From Acestrorhynchus altus (lineage: Eukaryota; Chordata; Actinopteri; Characiformes; Acestrorhynchidae), in NCBI GenBank assembly GCA_034509495.1, contig CM067510.1:29333889-29397888 (forward strand): a DNA stretch of 64,000 nucleotides. The letters run 5' to 3'. Under the pieces are notes generated by a model. The model saw only the letters and a list, made by a program, of their open reading frames with translations, was not told the origin of the DNA and made no database searches. Positions 1 to 11,827 of this stretch are shown here, in pieces. A program made the position numbers and the translations under genes. The first letter of the stretch is position 1; each line of letters opens with the position of its first letter.

Positions 1-812
1 TCAGAAAAAAAAAATTGCTCCATTTATACTGATATTGGACTGGTTATTCTTGGAGACTTCAGTTAATTAGATATTCATAACATTTGTTTGACACTGTACT
101 TTGTCAGGTTGTTCAGAAAAATACAGGCGGTAAAGCCATGTTAAGTGTGATCATTTCCAGTTTGAAATCATCATATAAGAGGCCTGACTCCCTCTGGTCA
201 GTTTAAGTGACCATGATTCTTTTAAATCTTTAAAGAATTAAAGAATAAAGAAAGGAAGGGGTTTGGTTTGATAGGTGATTGAATTTGATCCACAAAGACA
301 GCAAACTTTTTAAGGTGAGAAGAAGTTTTCATCCAGAATACTGGAAGGAAGTGTTTGCATGTGCAATCAGCATCCCAATGTGTGGTATCATTAATACATC
401 CTTGGCATCACGGGCAGTGGGCAGTGCGAAAATCTCACAGAGAGTTGCAGAAATTGCATGATTGCACTGATTGCCCCAAATGTCTGTGCAACAAAATATT
501 AGGTGAAGGGGAACATCATTGTTTTCCGGTCCAGCTTTATTAGTTTGCTAAAATAATTTAATAAAATTATTTCAGTTGAAATTCCAAAGCAATGTCTGAT
601 TTTCATTATTTTTTCATTTAGTATTACTTTTGTCAGTTTCAAGTTCTTTTAGTGGCCATTGTTGTTTTTTCTTTCTTTAATGTTAATAACAATTTTGTTT
701 ATTCCTTCTCTCACTCTCCCACTAACTCTTACTTTCTTTTCTTTTTCTCACACTCTCTCTCTCTCTCTGTAAAAAAATTAAGATTATATTAACCCTGACG
801 TGTTACTGTCAT

Positions 813-816
<4 letters not shown>
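1..816. other. Left-edge interval, inside psme2 intron; no exon recognised
   Basis: The upstream psme2 exons that encode the N-terminal half of PA28 beta are not visible here, so they should lie left of the window. The interval is AT-rich and has a short CT-rich patch near 750-768. No transposon protein or RNA gene was recognised. Short open frames near 279-543 resemble no family known to me and look like chance. Confidence 0.5.

Positions 817-877
<61 letters not shown>
817..877 (+). repeat. (GT)n microsatellite at the psme2 3' splice site
   Basis: An uninterrupted GT run of about 61 bp ends 12 bases before the first exon base at 890. It occupies the place of the usual polypyrimidine tract of the acceptor. 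Confidence 0.95.
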
Positions 878-879
<2 letters not shown>

Positions 880-889
880 TTTTGAATAG

Positions 890-3800
890 GTTGCCTGCTG
901 GATTTCACATCTAATTCCCAAAATTGAAGATGGAAATGATTTTGGAGTCGCTGTCCAGGTAAATTTAATTTCCAGTTACTTTGGTCCTGTTTAATGAGAT
1001 AATTATCCATTTGTGTAGGTTTTATTCAACATATGAACAATCTTGAATTGGACCACAAGTGGTCAATCAAGATCATTTAGCCCAATGGCTGAGAAGTTAT
1101 GTTTTAGAGCATTATGTAGTGTAGGTTTCTATTATATATACAGCCAGGTGTAAATGGAATATGGGTAAAAGTTATTTGGACATTATGTTAACACAACATT
1201 ATTACGTGGTAACACTCACTGTCTCTTACTATAGAAAACAGCAGGGGGTTAACAGTATATTTGTAGCAACCCATCACAGCAGGGGGGTCACCGTTTGGTA
1301 CATACAGTCATACTCTATAGCCTATGGTTGTGTGTGAAGATTGATGAATATAAAGACAAACAAACATTCACAACTTGTTCTACCTGGAAGCCCATTTCCC
1401 ACACAGCGTGCTCCTGTTGTCTTACTGTTGAGGAAGCACAATCTTGTGCATAAGGAGTACATCAAAAATCTAATTTTGCTGTGTTTCACAGGATACCTGC
1501 TGCTGAACTCAGGGCAATGATAACTGTATGAACTGTATTCAATTACTCATACAAATAAGAGTAATTTTAGTAATTTTTGGTTCAGAAAAATATATATTGT
1601 TGACCAAAACAACAGAATACAGAGTAATACAGTACAGTACAGTACATACAGGTGGGTCTTGGCATGAAAAGGTTTCCATAACTGGCCTTGGTCTTGCCAT
1701 CTGGTCTGATCTGTGGTGTGTACCAAACCATGACATTTGTGTACTGTTACAGCCCTGGTTAACAACCATTAAAAAGAGACTGTTACAAAAATAATAAAAA
1801 AATATTTATTTTAAAATATTATTTAAGACAACTTAGTTTTAGCATTTTAGCTAAAGCCAGGATGCCTTTAAGTCTGACCTTATATTTTGACTATTTTTAC
1901 ATATTTCAGGAGAAAATCCTTGAGAGAATTGCTGCTGTGAAGACTAAAGTGGAGGGTTTCCAGACCAACATTAACAAGTACAGCTCTCAAATATTCCCAA
2001 ATATACTAAAGTGTTCTGTTTGTGGATCTGATAATATATTGCATTACAGATTACCTGTAAAAAAAAAATTAACTGTAAAATAATCCAACAGATGATTACA
2101 TTAAAGTAATATCTGACTACTTTCCTTTGCATTGATGGTCATTTTAACGCCACTTTTTCAAATTCAAATGAAAAACATCAGCAGTCCTGAATCTGTCCTC
2201 ACAAAGCAAATCTCCTCTTGTAGAAACTTATGAAAAGTGTTTTTTCAGCAATGTTATGAAAGGACCATTTTTTGGTTCCATAAAGAACTTTCTTTAGTAA
2301 AAGCGATGTGTCTGAAGACCATGTGTTCAAGTTGATTTCAAGGTATTTTATTAATTTCATGTTCTTTACAGCTTCTTTTGAAAATGGTTCTTTATGAAAA
2401 AAGTGGTTCTTCTCTTTTTGTTAAAAACCTATAGCCCCAGAAGCCCAGGTCTGATGATGCCCCTGGTGCCCAAACTATGGGGATCAGAATTTGAATAAAT
2501 CAGTTAAATATAAACAATGAAAGCATGTGAAATTTTGTAAACCAACATATCACAAAGAGAATGTAAACAAAAACTATTTCTTATTTTTCTGCTGACAATA
2601 ATGAAAAAATGAGAAAATGTCCTGGGTTTTAATAATGTTTTTTGAAATTAAGATCAAATAATCAAAGTACACAGACTGGTCTTCTGAAAAATATACAAAT
2701 AAACATTTATATAAAATCAGTACCAAGCAATTGAAAGCATGTTCTTCTTGTTTATTTTTTCCTGTTTTCTATACGTCTGTGTAAAGAAAAAAACATAACC
2801 ATTGTTGGTTTATTATTTTTCTAATATGTAAATAAAAATTCAAATGCTCTTGATGATTTTCCCTGCAGATATTTTTCAGAGCGAGGTGATGCAGTGGCTA
2901 AAGCCTCTAAAGAGACCCATGTGGTGAGTGAACAGTCCTTACATATTTATTTTTATGAAAAGTACAGACAGAAATTCATCATCTGTGCTGCATTTCTGTT
3001 CTCTTTTGACAATTAATTTACTGCAGATGGATTACCGTGCACTAGTTCATGAGAAGGATGAAGCAACCTACTCTGAAATCAGAGTGATTGTGCTAGATAT
3101 CCGTGGATTCTACGTGAGTAAATTCACTTAATAACTATGCATAGCAACATACTCCAATCAGCCATATTATGGCCACACCCTTGTTTCTACACTGATTGTT
3201 CTTTTTCAGCCTCACTAATCCTACAGTTGCACTTTGTAGTTCTAAAATTATAGACTGTACTTTCTTAGCCACTGTTAATCCTGATCCTCAATGCTAAGGA
3301 CACCACAGGACCATGAAAGAGCAGGTATTATGTGGGTGGTGGGTCATTCTCAGCACTGAGGTGACACTGACATGGTGGTGGTGTGTTTTGTGCTGGTAGG
3401 AGTGGATCAGACACAGCAGTGCTGCTGGAGTGTTTAAACACTGTGTCCACTCTGTTAGACACTCCTATGTAGTTGCTCCAGCTTGTAGATGTAAAGTCAG
3501 AGACCGAAGCTCATCTGTTCCATGAGTGTCGGATTACATCTGCAGTGTGTGTGCAGATCTTGATTTCATCCACAACAGAAGAACATGATGTGTTAATTTG
3601 TTTAAAGACTGTGTCACTGCTGGTTGTTTAAAAATGAAAACCTGCAGCCACACTGACCCATTGTAGATACAGTGTTACACCCCTGCTCTAGTACACCAGT
3701 GTTTACAGGATGCTGTTGGCTGGATATTTCTTGTTGGTGGACAGTTCTTAGTTCAGTAGTGATGATGAGGTGTTTAAAACCTCCAGCAGTGCAAGATATA

Positions 3801-4648
3801 TCCAATTAGTGATGAAGCATTTATTGCAGTCATTGGTGGAACAGTGATATATTAAATATTAGTCACTCATATGGCTTGGTGATGATACTGTGATCTAGAA
3901 ATTAGAAATGGACCCAAATACTATGGTTTAAGTGAAATCTAATACAAATATCTAAATTCTGCATTTAGATCTCAAATTAAGTCATATTAGAGTAGCTCAT
4001 ATAGTTTAGAATTGTAGGTGAATAAACTTCAAATCATCCCATAAAATTGTCTTAGGACACAGAAAAATTACAATGTATTACAGTATTGCAATATATTGCA
4101 AAATATTGAGTAGTGACCACTGTATTGTGATGCATATCACTCTGTGGTGGTCCTGTGGGGTCTTGGCCCTTGAAGATTAGGGTAAAAAGAGGATAATAAT
4201 GTACGTAGAGAAACTGGAGGAAAACAGTCTGTAATTATAGAACTACAAAGCCCTGTAATGGTATGGTAAGAGGAGCTCATAACATGAGTGTAAAAACAAC
4301 AAGGTGTTTTGTGGCTACCTCTTTTGACTGTTGGTTCTTCTCAAGGCTTTTTTAATGTACGTATCATATGTATCACGATTATCTTAATAATAATGCTATT
4401 AAATATTGTAAAAATATTTTAATATTTATAATAGTAAATACAGCATGTGCATTCAAAATATATTTTAATGTTTTTACAATATTTAATAGCATTATTATTA
4501 AGATGATAACATTCCACTTTAATTCTTCAAGAATAATTCTTGTTAATGTATATTATGCTATTTGTAGGCAGAGTTATATGACATCATCAGTAAGAACCTG
4601 GAGAAAGTGACCAATCCTAAAGGAGAAGAGAAGCCTTCTATGTACTGA
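890..4648 (+). CDS. psme2: Proteasome activator complex subunit 2 (PA28 beta), C-terminal half
   Basis: Five coding exons are seen: 890-958, 1910-1977, 2869-2923, 3027-3113 and 4568-4648 (stop TGA at 4646-4648). Together they encode about 119 C-terminal residues; the full family protein is about 239 residues, so the 5' half is off the window. Readable motifs are HLIPKIEDGNDFGVAVQ, then the YFSERGDAVAKASKETHV exon, then MDYRALVHEKDEATYSEIR, ending GEEKPSMY. These match PSME2 rather than PSME1, which ends differently. All introns are GT-AG; the 1977/2869 junction splits a lysine codon. From family knowledge, PA28 beta forms a heteroheptameric ring with PA28 alpha that opens the 20S proteasome and favours production of MHC class I peptides. 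Its acceptor at 890 follows a GT repeat. The gene converges on lsm5. Identification is very secure; only the missing 5' exons limit it. Confidence 0.96.
2255..2425. mobile_element. Probable MITE relic (paired 'ggttcttt / aagaacc' arms)
   Basis: A stretch in psme2 intron 2 carries tggttccataaagaac-like sequence at one side and aaaatggttctttatg at the other. Similar fragments occur near 28930-29090 and 60670-60720. I infer a small non-autonomous DNA element; ends are approximate. Confidence 0.4.
3150..4320. mobile_element. Long-inverted-repeat DNA element, copy A
   Basis: This element sits in the last psme2 intron. Its left part (3150-3350) reads as the reverse complement of its right part (4130-4320): left has ttgtttctacactgattgt and the GAGCAGGTATTAT block, right has the matching CTCTGTGGTGGTCCTGTGG and tgtaattatagaactacaaag blocks. 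The inner GTGACACTGACATGGTGGTGG block recurs in copy B at 32105-32622. No coding capacity is seen. It is a non-autonomous element of a family common in fish; I do not assign a superfamily. Confidence 0.7.
4381..4504. repeat. Perfect 34-bp inverted repeat (hairpin) in last psme2 intron
   Basis: The arm 4381-4414 is exactly the reverse complement of 4471-4504, with a 56-base AT-rich loop. The right arm ends 63 bases before the terminal psme2 exon. It may be a small MITE or the trace of a larger palindrome. Confidence 0.9.
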
Positions 4649-4786
4649 GACATGGAGAAATCTGGCTTTTCTGTTTTGTTTTTTGCTTTGTTTCACTTCA
4701 TTTGAAAGATTGATGATGAAAACATAAGCATATCTATCTTCATTTTAACCAGAATAGTTGTGGTCCGTCTTTTTTGGAACCAAACA

Positions 4787-4816
4787 AATAAATCATCCCT
4801 AATGCTGTACAATAAA
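4787..4816 (+). promoter_or_regulatory. psme2: psme2 poly(A) signals
   Basis: AATAAA occurs at 4787-4792 and again at 4811-4816, about 140-165 bases after the stop codon. Either would give a short 3' UTR. Confidence 0.7.
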
Positions 4817-5730
4817 CTAATGACTCTGTTTATTTTATTTATACATATTTGAACTAAGCTGCTTTCAAATGAATCACATGGACTGTTGTAGGGTAATACT
4901 GTAGGAGTTTGACTCCGGCTGTGCAGTGTTCCGTAGTTCTTTTAAGTGTTTTGCCCAATTCATCAGACTTCATTGTTCCTGCTAACCTTTACCTTCCCAA
5001 TACAACTGCAATCCCACACTTCCTTCTGGGTGCATGTATTTTTTTTTGACAATGAGTGGCCTAAGCTTAAGAGTAGGCAGCATTATCTTTGACCCACACA
5101 AGCTTTTGGATTATTTTTTTAATCTTACCACAAATTTTAGCTGAGGTACTTGACAATTAGATTCTTCCATTCTGCAAGGCATCATAGATGCAAAAACATT
5201 TTCATACCATTTTAAGTTCTTGTCAATAATGTAGCTTTAAGTATCTCTAAAACGACCAATAGCAGCAGCTCACGGGCAACAAAAGAAAAACTTGGGGAGA
5301 ACGGCAAATCAACTGAACAGTCATGGTAATGGGTTTACTACAACAACATGATTTCCAGTTGTCTGAAACAACCTGGTGCTTCTTCTTCTGAAAACCCTTT
5401 GAAAGTAATTTGTTTGGTGTACGAGAGCTGAAACAATTTTACTCCTTCATGTACATGACATCAATAAAGAACTTTTCAGGCAAAAGTAAATGAGATTTTA
5501 CATTCAGTGGCCCACACAGCAGGATATTATTGCTAATTCTATCAGTATACCTGTTAGAAAGCATTCTACACTCATTTTGTCAGCTTTTCCCTTCATTTCT
5601 CATGTGTTTAATGTTCAATTAAAATGCAAATTATCAGACAAAGCAGGTATTCAAAGATGATTCTAAATAAATTAAATTATTTTAAACAAATTGGAGTGAA
5701 AAGTCTAAATATAGCCATGAACAAAAGTTC
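4817..5730. other. Spacer between psme2 and lsm5 3' ends
   Basis: The two genes converge here. I see no coding frame, no recognised mobile element and no structured RNA in this AT-rich stretch. Confidence 0.5.
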
Positions 5731-5736
5731 TTTATT
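5731..5736 (-). promoter_or_regulatory. lsm5: lsm5 poly(A) signal
   Basis: TTTATT on the + strand is AATAAA for the minus-strand lsm5 transcript, about 190 bases beyond its stop codon. Confidence 0.6.
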
Positions 5737-5921
5737 TCATATTTAATTATAACAAAAATCTTAGATATTAAACAGTCATGTTTCAGAACTGCTAACAGGG
5801 GTATAAGTATTCTGATAAAGAACAAGAAATGACAAATTAGGAGAACTTTTTACAAACTAAGAGATGCAGAACGAGAAACTAAAAGGCAGTTATCTAGAAA
5901 ATCAGGACGTTCATCAAATCT

Positions 5922-8900
5922 TCATACTTCTGGTCCTTCTCCTCCTGGGATTAACTGCGTTAAAGAGGGGAAAATACTTAATGAACAAAAAAAAGTGTAT
6001 AAATAATTATTTGAAATGATGCATGTACAGGAACTAAGTACACAGTTATAAAAATGCCTGTTACACAGTTAGTGAACATGTATCCTGTAGTGCCCAGCCA
6101 ACCTTAGCCTTTACAGTTCATACAATCGGGGTACAAAAAGCATGTGATACCAAGTCTGCCACAAGATTGGCTGAGAAGACTATTGTGTCTTCATCATAAA
6201 TTGCTTGGAGAGTGTATAGTGCCTAGTGAAAAAAGTCCTAATCTTAATTAAGTCTTAATCTTGAGTACACGATTTTTGCGCTGTCATTTTATTAAGACAA
6301 ATTACTGAAATATTACTGAAACATCTGCATAAACATTTACGCTCCAAATTTATGCAGATTAAATATTTCAGTTACCTATATTTTCTAGAGTGCCCCTTAA
6401 GACAAATACCACTGGTCAGATTAAACATGTTTAAACTGCGTCCACTGTTCAAAAAAGTACCATACCAACAATGTGAGGGGAGTAACAGCATGCTTATTAT
6501 TTTTGTTACAATTTTTGTCTTGTTAAAACTAATGGATGAATGGATGGTTTAAAGCACCAGGAGATACTTTAAAGCTCTCTGAACATTGTTTTCTCACCAT
6601 GGTTATGTTGTTTCCATTTAGTAGAATCTGATCCAGCTTGGTTATTCTTCTGCCCTCTGGTGTGATTTCACTGCAAAACAGAATATTTAGAAATGGACAC
6701 AAACTAAAATTAGAGCTGAATTGAGTAGAAGCATTCAAGACTTTGGATACCAGTTCCTTTACCTCAGTGCTGATTACCAAGCAATTATTTGTATACAAGA
6801 AAGCTACAAAATACATATTAAATACATACAAAATACATATTTCTGATTGGTCTATTGAGCACATTATGAAAAGGAAGTGCAAAAAAGGCATGGAAAATAA
6901 AACCCTCAGAAATCTGTCAATATTTAGAAAGCAATCCTGCCTTATCAATGCAAATTAATATCAACTGGTTTAATCTGAATTGATGGCCTACAGAAAGGTT
7001 TTTCATTAGTAAGGTGTCACGCAAGAAGCTTGTCCTGATGGTTAAAAGCAAAGAACTCTCTCAAGACCTTTGCAAACTAACTGTTGCAAAACATACTATT
7101 GGTATTGGTTACAGATATATTTATGAACTTGTTCCAGTGGGCATCGTTGGAGCCATTATCTGGAAATGGAAAGAACATGATTTCACCATAAACCAGCCAC
7201 AACCAGTTGCTCCTCCCAAGATTTCTGACAGAAGACTCATAAGAATGAGAACTTCAGAAAGAACTGGAATTATCAATAAGTAACAATGAGAAATATACTC
7301 AACGGTCATGGCCTCTCTGCCCGTTCATGCAAGACTCCACTAATGAAGAAAATTTTTAAGTTTGTTGCACAACATTTGGACAAACCTATGAAATACTGGG
7401 AGAATATAATCTTGTCAAATGAAAATTAAATTTTCCAAATTAATAAAAAATTAAACTCATTGAATGTCAGCAGTGACGTTTGGAGGTGGAACATCATGGT
7501 GTAGGGCTGTTTCTCAGCATATGGTACTGACAGACATCATATAATTGAAGAAAGTATGAACGAAGGTTGAAGATGAAATGAGGGTGGACATTTCAGCAAA
7601 ACAATGAGTCCAAACACACAGCCAAGGAAAATTCCAGGGTTTTCAGAGAAAGAAAAAGCTGAAGTGGCCCAGTCAATCACTTGACATGAATCCAACTAAA
7701 AATCTATGGAAAGAACTGAAGGTCAGATTAGAAGACAGATTGTGTGAATAGGCCAAAATCACACCTGAACAAGGCATGCAACTAGTTGATCCACACAGAA
7801 TTCATCTTTAACCTGTCATTTCACTACGCTTGCACAATAATTTTAACCTGTGCAATTCTACTTCATTACAACAATAATTTATGGACTTATTTTTTTTTAT
7901 TTGTATTTTGTGATAACTTGGGTTATCAACATCTACTGAAAACTCCATGTCAATAGAGCCATCAGAAATAAATTCACTGAGAAAAACTTTAATGTGTTCA
8001 ATATTTATTTTCCTAAGTATTTCAGTCATATTGTGCTAGCTGTGGAGTGGACGATGAGCGAATACTTACAATTCTGTTACATCCTCAAGTACCATGTCTG
8101 AATTCAGGAGTAAAGGAAGAAACAGTGAGAAATGCAGTCTACTGCTTTTACATGGTTACTGCAAATACAAGACATATACGCAAGTGCAGAAGATAAAAGG
8201 CTCTGAAAGGATACTGACAAAGTCATCAAAACCCAGTAAGGTACCCACAATTTCTTTATCGTTTTTCATAACGATATGTATTCGGGAGCCAATGCATTTG
8301 TCCACCAGCTCTGAAAAACAAAATGAACAGAAGAGTGTAAACTGTTTATTCTAATAGGCTAATTTATTCTAATTGTTTAATTCTAATTGGCTAATTGTGG
8401 TCATATGTTAATTTATTATTATTAATCATGAACTATCCAATCATAATGCATTGGATGTTTTTCAAATGTCCAATCAGATTTCTGTAGTCATACACCATAT
8501 ATGTCAGCAAAAAGTGGCCATAATAAATGCAATGTTTATTCCTGCAACTGAGCAGCATCAGTGATTTAGTTATATATTAGTAACACTATAAGTTAGTGAT
8601 TTATTAATATATTAGCAACAATAATTTTAGTGATTTATTTAGTTATAAATTAATAACACTATATTTTAGTGATTTAGTTATATATTAGTAACACTATATT
8701 TTAGTGATTTAGTTATATTAGTAACACTATATTTTAGTCAATTAGTTATATATTAGTAACACTACTTTAGTCATTTACTTATATATTAGTAACAGTATTT
8801 TTAGTGATTTAGTTATATATTAGTAACACTATAAGTTAGTGATTTATTAATATATTAGTAACAATAATTTTTGTGATTTAGTTACATATTAGTAACAGTA

Positions 8901-9474
8901 TTTTTTTAGTGATTTAGTTTTTTATTATTGCAATCATGCTGTCATTTCCACCTGGTCATTCAAACAGTATTTTTGCTGTTGTCTGTTCCAGTCAGTGCTC
9001 GTTACCCTACATTTTACTTTTTATTTTGTGGCATGTCATCGAGTTCCCATCATTATGTGGACTTTTACATTTTCACACAACTGATTTATAAACGCCTTCT
9101 TCTGTCCGAGCAGGCTTTTGCTGGACTTGCTGTGCAGAACCATCTCTGGTTCTGTTCGTCTTCGTTACTTTTCTCATTTTACCTGTTAAAAGCCTCTGAA
9201 CTGCTTTTATATAAATATATTTTAATATACTTAAATGATCCGTTTAAGTATCACTGTTACTTCTCCCCGGGTTACACTGAGCTGTGTTCAGCGAGCTGGC
9301 TAGCACTTTTCCACGTTAACTTCTCCACCACTCCTTTTGTAGCTGATATATTCAGGAGCACCTGACTGGAATATAAACTCTCTGCCGGTCTTTTATCTGA
9401 AGAAGTGCAGCTGAAATGTGTTTCATACCGAGAGGGAGCAGCTGAGAGGGATTTGAAGCCGTCGTTACCGCCAT
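5922..9474 (-). CDS. lsm5: U6 snRNA-associated Sm-like protein LSm5
   Basis: Five coding exons on the minus strand: 9474-9429, 8310-8215, 8097-8070, 6670-6598 and 5954-5922. They sum to 276 nt, 91 residues plus stop, the same length as human LSM5. The start reads MAVTTASNPSQLLPL; exon 2 encodes ELVDKCIGSRIHIVMKND and the Sm1 strand region KEIVGTLLGFDDFV; exon 3 NMVLEDVTEF; exon 4 the Sm2 motif region LDQILLNGNNITM; the end is LIPGGEGPEV. All junctions are GT-AG and phases agree. From family knowledge LSm5 is part of the LSm2-8 ring on U6 snRNA in the nucleus and the LSm1-7 ring in cytoplasmic mRNA decay. Introns hold a degenerate Tc1 and an AT-rich tandem array. Identification is very secure. 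Confidence 0.97.
6975..7860 (+). pseudogene. Degenerate Tc1-like transposase
   Basis: It lies in lsm5 intron 3 on the opposite strand. The 7014-7283 frame reads KSKELSQDLCKLTV ... GAIIWKWKEHDFTINQP, which is the paired helix-turn-helix DNA-binding region of Tc1/mariner transposases. Further on, broken frames match the 'FQQDNDPKHTAK' and 'WPSQSPDLNPIENLWKELK' catalytic region (about 7590-7740). Stops and frameshifts make it inactive. Ends are approximate. Confidence 0.85.
8560..8925. repeat. AT-rich tandem array, about 36-bp unit
   Basis: About ten copies of a unit like TTAGTGATTTAGTTATATAT followed by TAGTAACACTATAT lie in lsm5 intron 1. A variant unit with TAAGTTAGTGATTTATTAATA occurs near both ends, which hints at a higher-order repeat. 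Confidence 0.9.
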
Positions 9475-9614
9475 TATACAAACAACCACAGCCGCAGCCT
9501 GCCTTCTTCTTCGGCTCTGTGGCACTTTGTCTCCACATGGTCGCAGCAGCGCCCTCTGTGGCAGCTGCCCACATACATTCAAACCGGTCATATCCAGCTG
9601 CAGAGCCACAGTAC

Positions 9615-9870
9615 AGCACTCCCAGGCCCTCACTCAGTCAGTCCCTCGGTCTCAGCGCCTCACCGTCAGTCCCTCACCATCAGACCCTTGGTCTCAAACC
9701 CTCACCATCAGATCCTCACTTTCAGTCCCTCAGTGTCAGCCCCTCACCACTAGACCCTCAGTCTCAGTTCATCATCTGTCCCTCAGTCTCAGACCCTCAC
9801 TGTCAGTACCTCATCGTCAGACCCTCAACCCCTCACTGTCAGTCCCTCAGTCTCAGACCCTCATCGGTTT
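9615..9870. repeat. CCCTCAGTCTCAGAC-type minisatellite upstream of lsm5
   Basis: A tandem array of 14-15-bp units (CCCTCAGTCTCAGAC, CCTCACCATCAGACC) starts about 140 bases upstream of the lsm5 start codon. Several frames stay open through it only because of its repetitive composition. Confidence 0.85.
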
Positions 9871-9874
9871 ACAC

Positions 9875-10815
9875 CAATGTACAACAGTGCCATCTAAAAG
9901 TCATGATTTAACTCCAACACAAAATGAACCACTATCTGAGAGCAATCTTTACATGTAAGCTATTAATATTAATAATCAACAATGTTTTTCAGAATCAGTA
10001 GTGTTGCAAAACATAATTTCACAATACTTCAATATTTTCGTACACTCCCATTCCATACGGTCACTTTGGCCCTGTTTACACCTGGCATTAATATGCATCA
10101 TCGGCGGCCAGCACAAAGTACATTTTAACAAGGTACAATGGACGTATTGTAATCCAATTATTCAAATTACATTTATTCTTCTAACATGAACACCAAAATG
10201 TCTTGATGCATCCCTCACAGTAAAGCTGTCCTATCGAATACATCACTGACACAAATACATAACTGCAAGACCATACCGTCCACGCGAGTTAGCTTAACTC
10301 ACAATAGATAAAGACAGTATCTGCCAGGTGTGAACATCTATATTATCTAGCTATCCTTTGTGATTGGATCACCCAGGACACATGTTAATACCAGGCATGA
10401 ATGGGGCTTTAAACCATGATAGCGAAAGTCAGGTACTACAAGTTGAATTATTGGTGAGGACAATTCAATAATCGCTGGATATTGGTGGGGATGCATCAGC
10501 TCCAGCCATGCTAAAACAACGGCCTTGGATAAGTTTCAGTCTGGACATTCTGATTGGATTTTAGTTACTTGCAATGCAACAATTTAACATATCAAATACG
10601 GAGTGACAACCATGTGAATTCATAAAGAGCATGGCAGCAGAATGGTTACAAAATGACTGATGCCCAGCAATGATGCAATGGCTAGTGTATTGGAGGCAGC
10701 ATGTGTTTGTCTTCACCTGTGTAGTGTTGGGAGCATTCTAAATTGGCACTTCTAAATTGGAAAGTGAAAAAGTGGGAATAAAAAAAAAACCAAAGTGATG
10801 AACACAGAATAAGAA
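9875..10815. other. Spacer between lsm5 5' side and adk 3' end
   Basis: No coding exon, transposase or RNA gene was recognised. It would contain the distal lsm5 promoter and the region past the last adk poly(A) signal. Confidence 0.45.
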
Positions 10816-10819
10816 TCTC

Positions 10820-11496
10820 TTTATTGAATGTTACCATCAGACAGCTCAGTGCAGTCTGAAAGGAGTGTTTTGAAGTAACCTCTCCCCTCTGTACATCATT
10901 ATGCATATTTAAAACTTATTTAAAACTTGTGCGTTTTTTAAGAGTTTGGTGTGTTGTAACATAGACCTGAAAACACAAACATGTGGAAGAGTTAATGAGG
11001 AAAACACTCCAGTTAATTAAATTACATCTTTCGGTCTAGAAGTTCCAGAATTTCATAAATACACACATTTACTCCAATAACACCCCCTCCCAAAAAAAAA
11101 CCAAACAAACAAAAAAACCCTCACACACCAGCGATGGCCAAATCTACTGTGGTGGAGTTCCCCATTAAGTGAATTGTCCAAAGGCAAAATGTGTTTATAT
11201 ATAAATAAAGCCCTTTCTTTAGGATTTTGGATCAGCTCTTTTTAATACTAATTTACAGTTCCTGCACCTTTTACACCTAACATAGCCAATATGCCAAGAC
11301 ATATTTGTAGTCTGAAGTTTGTTCCTCTAGTTTCACACTGGAAGTACGAGGCTGAGTTTAGAGCAGGACACTGTGGATGTGCCAGGGTACCAATTTGAAG
11401 ATGTATCTGTACGGGATCAGATTCTGTTTTGTTGTGTATTTTAAAGAAAGCCCTTTCTTTAATGTTGTGGAACAGTTTTGCATTCATGTATTTATT
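10820..11496 (-). promoter_or_regulatory. adk: Candidate adk poly(A) signals
   Basis: Minus-strand AATAAA is seen at 11496-11491, about 330 bases past the stop, and at 10825-10820, about 1 kb past it. Either could end the adk transcript. Confidence 0.45.
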
Positions 11497-11827
11497 ATTT
11501 TAAAACTGTTATTAAAATGCATGTCAGCTTTATAGCACATCGCTTGCTCATGCTGATAGAGGAGAAAAATATGTGGTAGAGACAAACAGAAAATGAGGGG
11601 GAAAAAAAAAAAAGGAGAAAGATGCCCAAAGACAGCTATTCCTTTCCTCGCTCAACCAAAGCAGGTTCAAGTGATTGTACTTAATAGTAAGAATGCCCTC
11701 AAAGGAACTGTAAACAAATGTAGAGGCACACGATTCGAGTCGCAGGCATCTGATCAGGGAATTAAAGAAAGCAAGAGAGAGAAAGAGAGAGATGGCAAGA
11801 CAGAGCGCTGGAAAAGAGAGATGAGTG

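Noticed and set aside
5911..5946. Frame reading EEKDQKYEDLMNVLIF at the lsm5 3' end
   Set aside because: The frame ending IPGGEGPEV matches LSm5 and joins exon 4 in phase; the other frame is a shadow.
8928..9365. 145-codon plus-strand frame in lsm5 intron 1
   Set aside because: Hydrophobic, no recognised family, no splice or start context; treated as chance.
9405..9911. 168-codon plus-strand open frame
   Set aside because: It crosses lsm5 exon 1 antisense and the CCCTCAGTCTCAGAC array; open only because of repeat composition.
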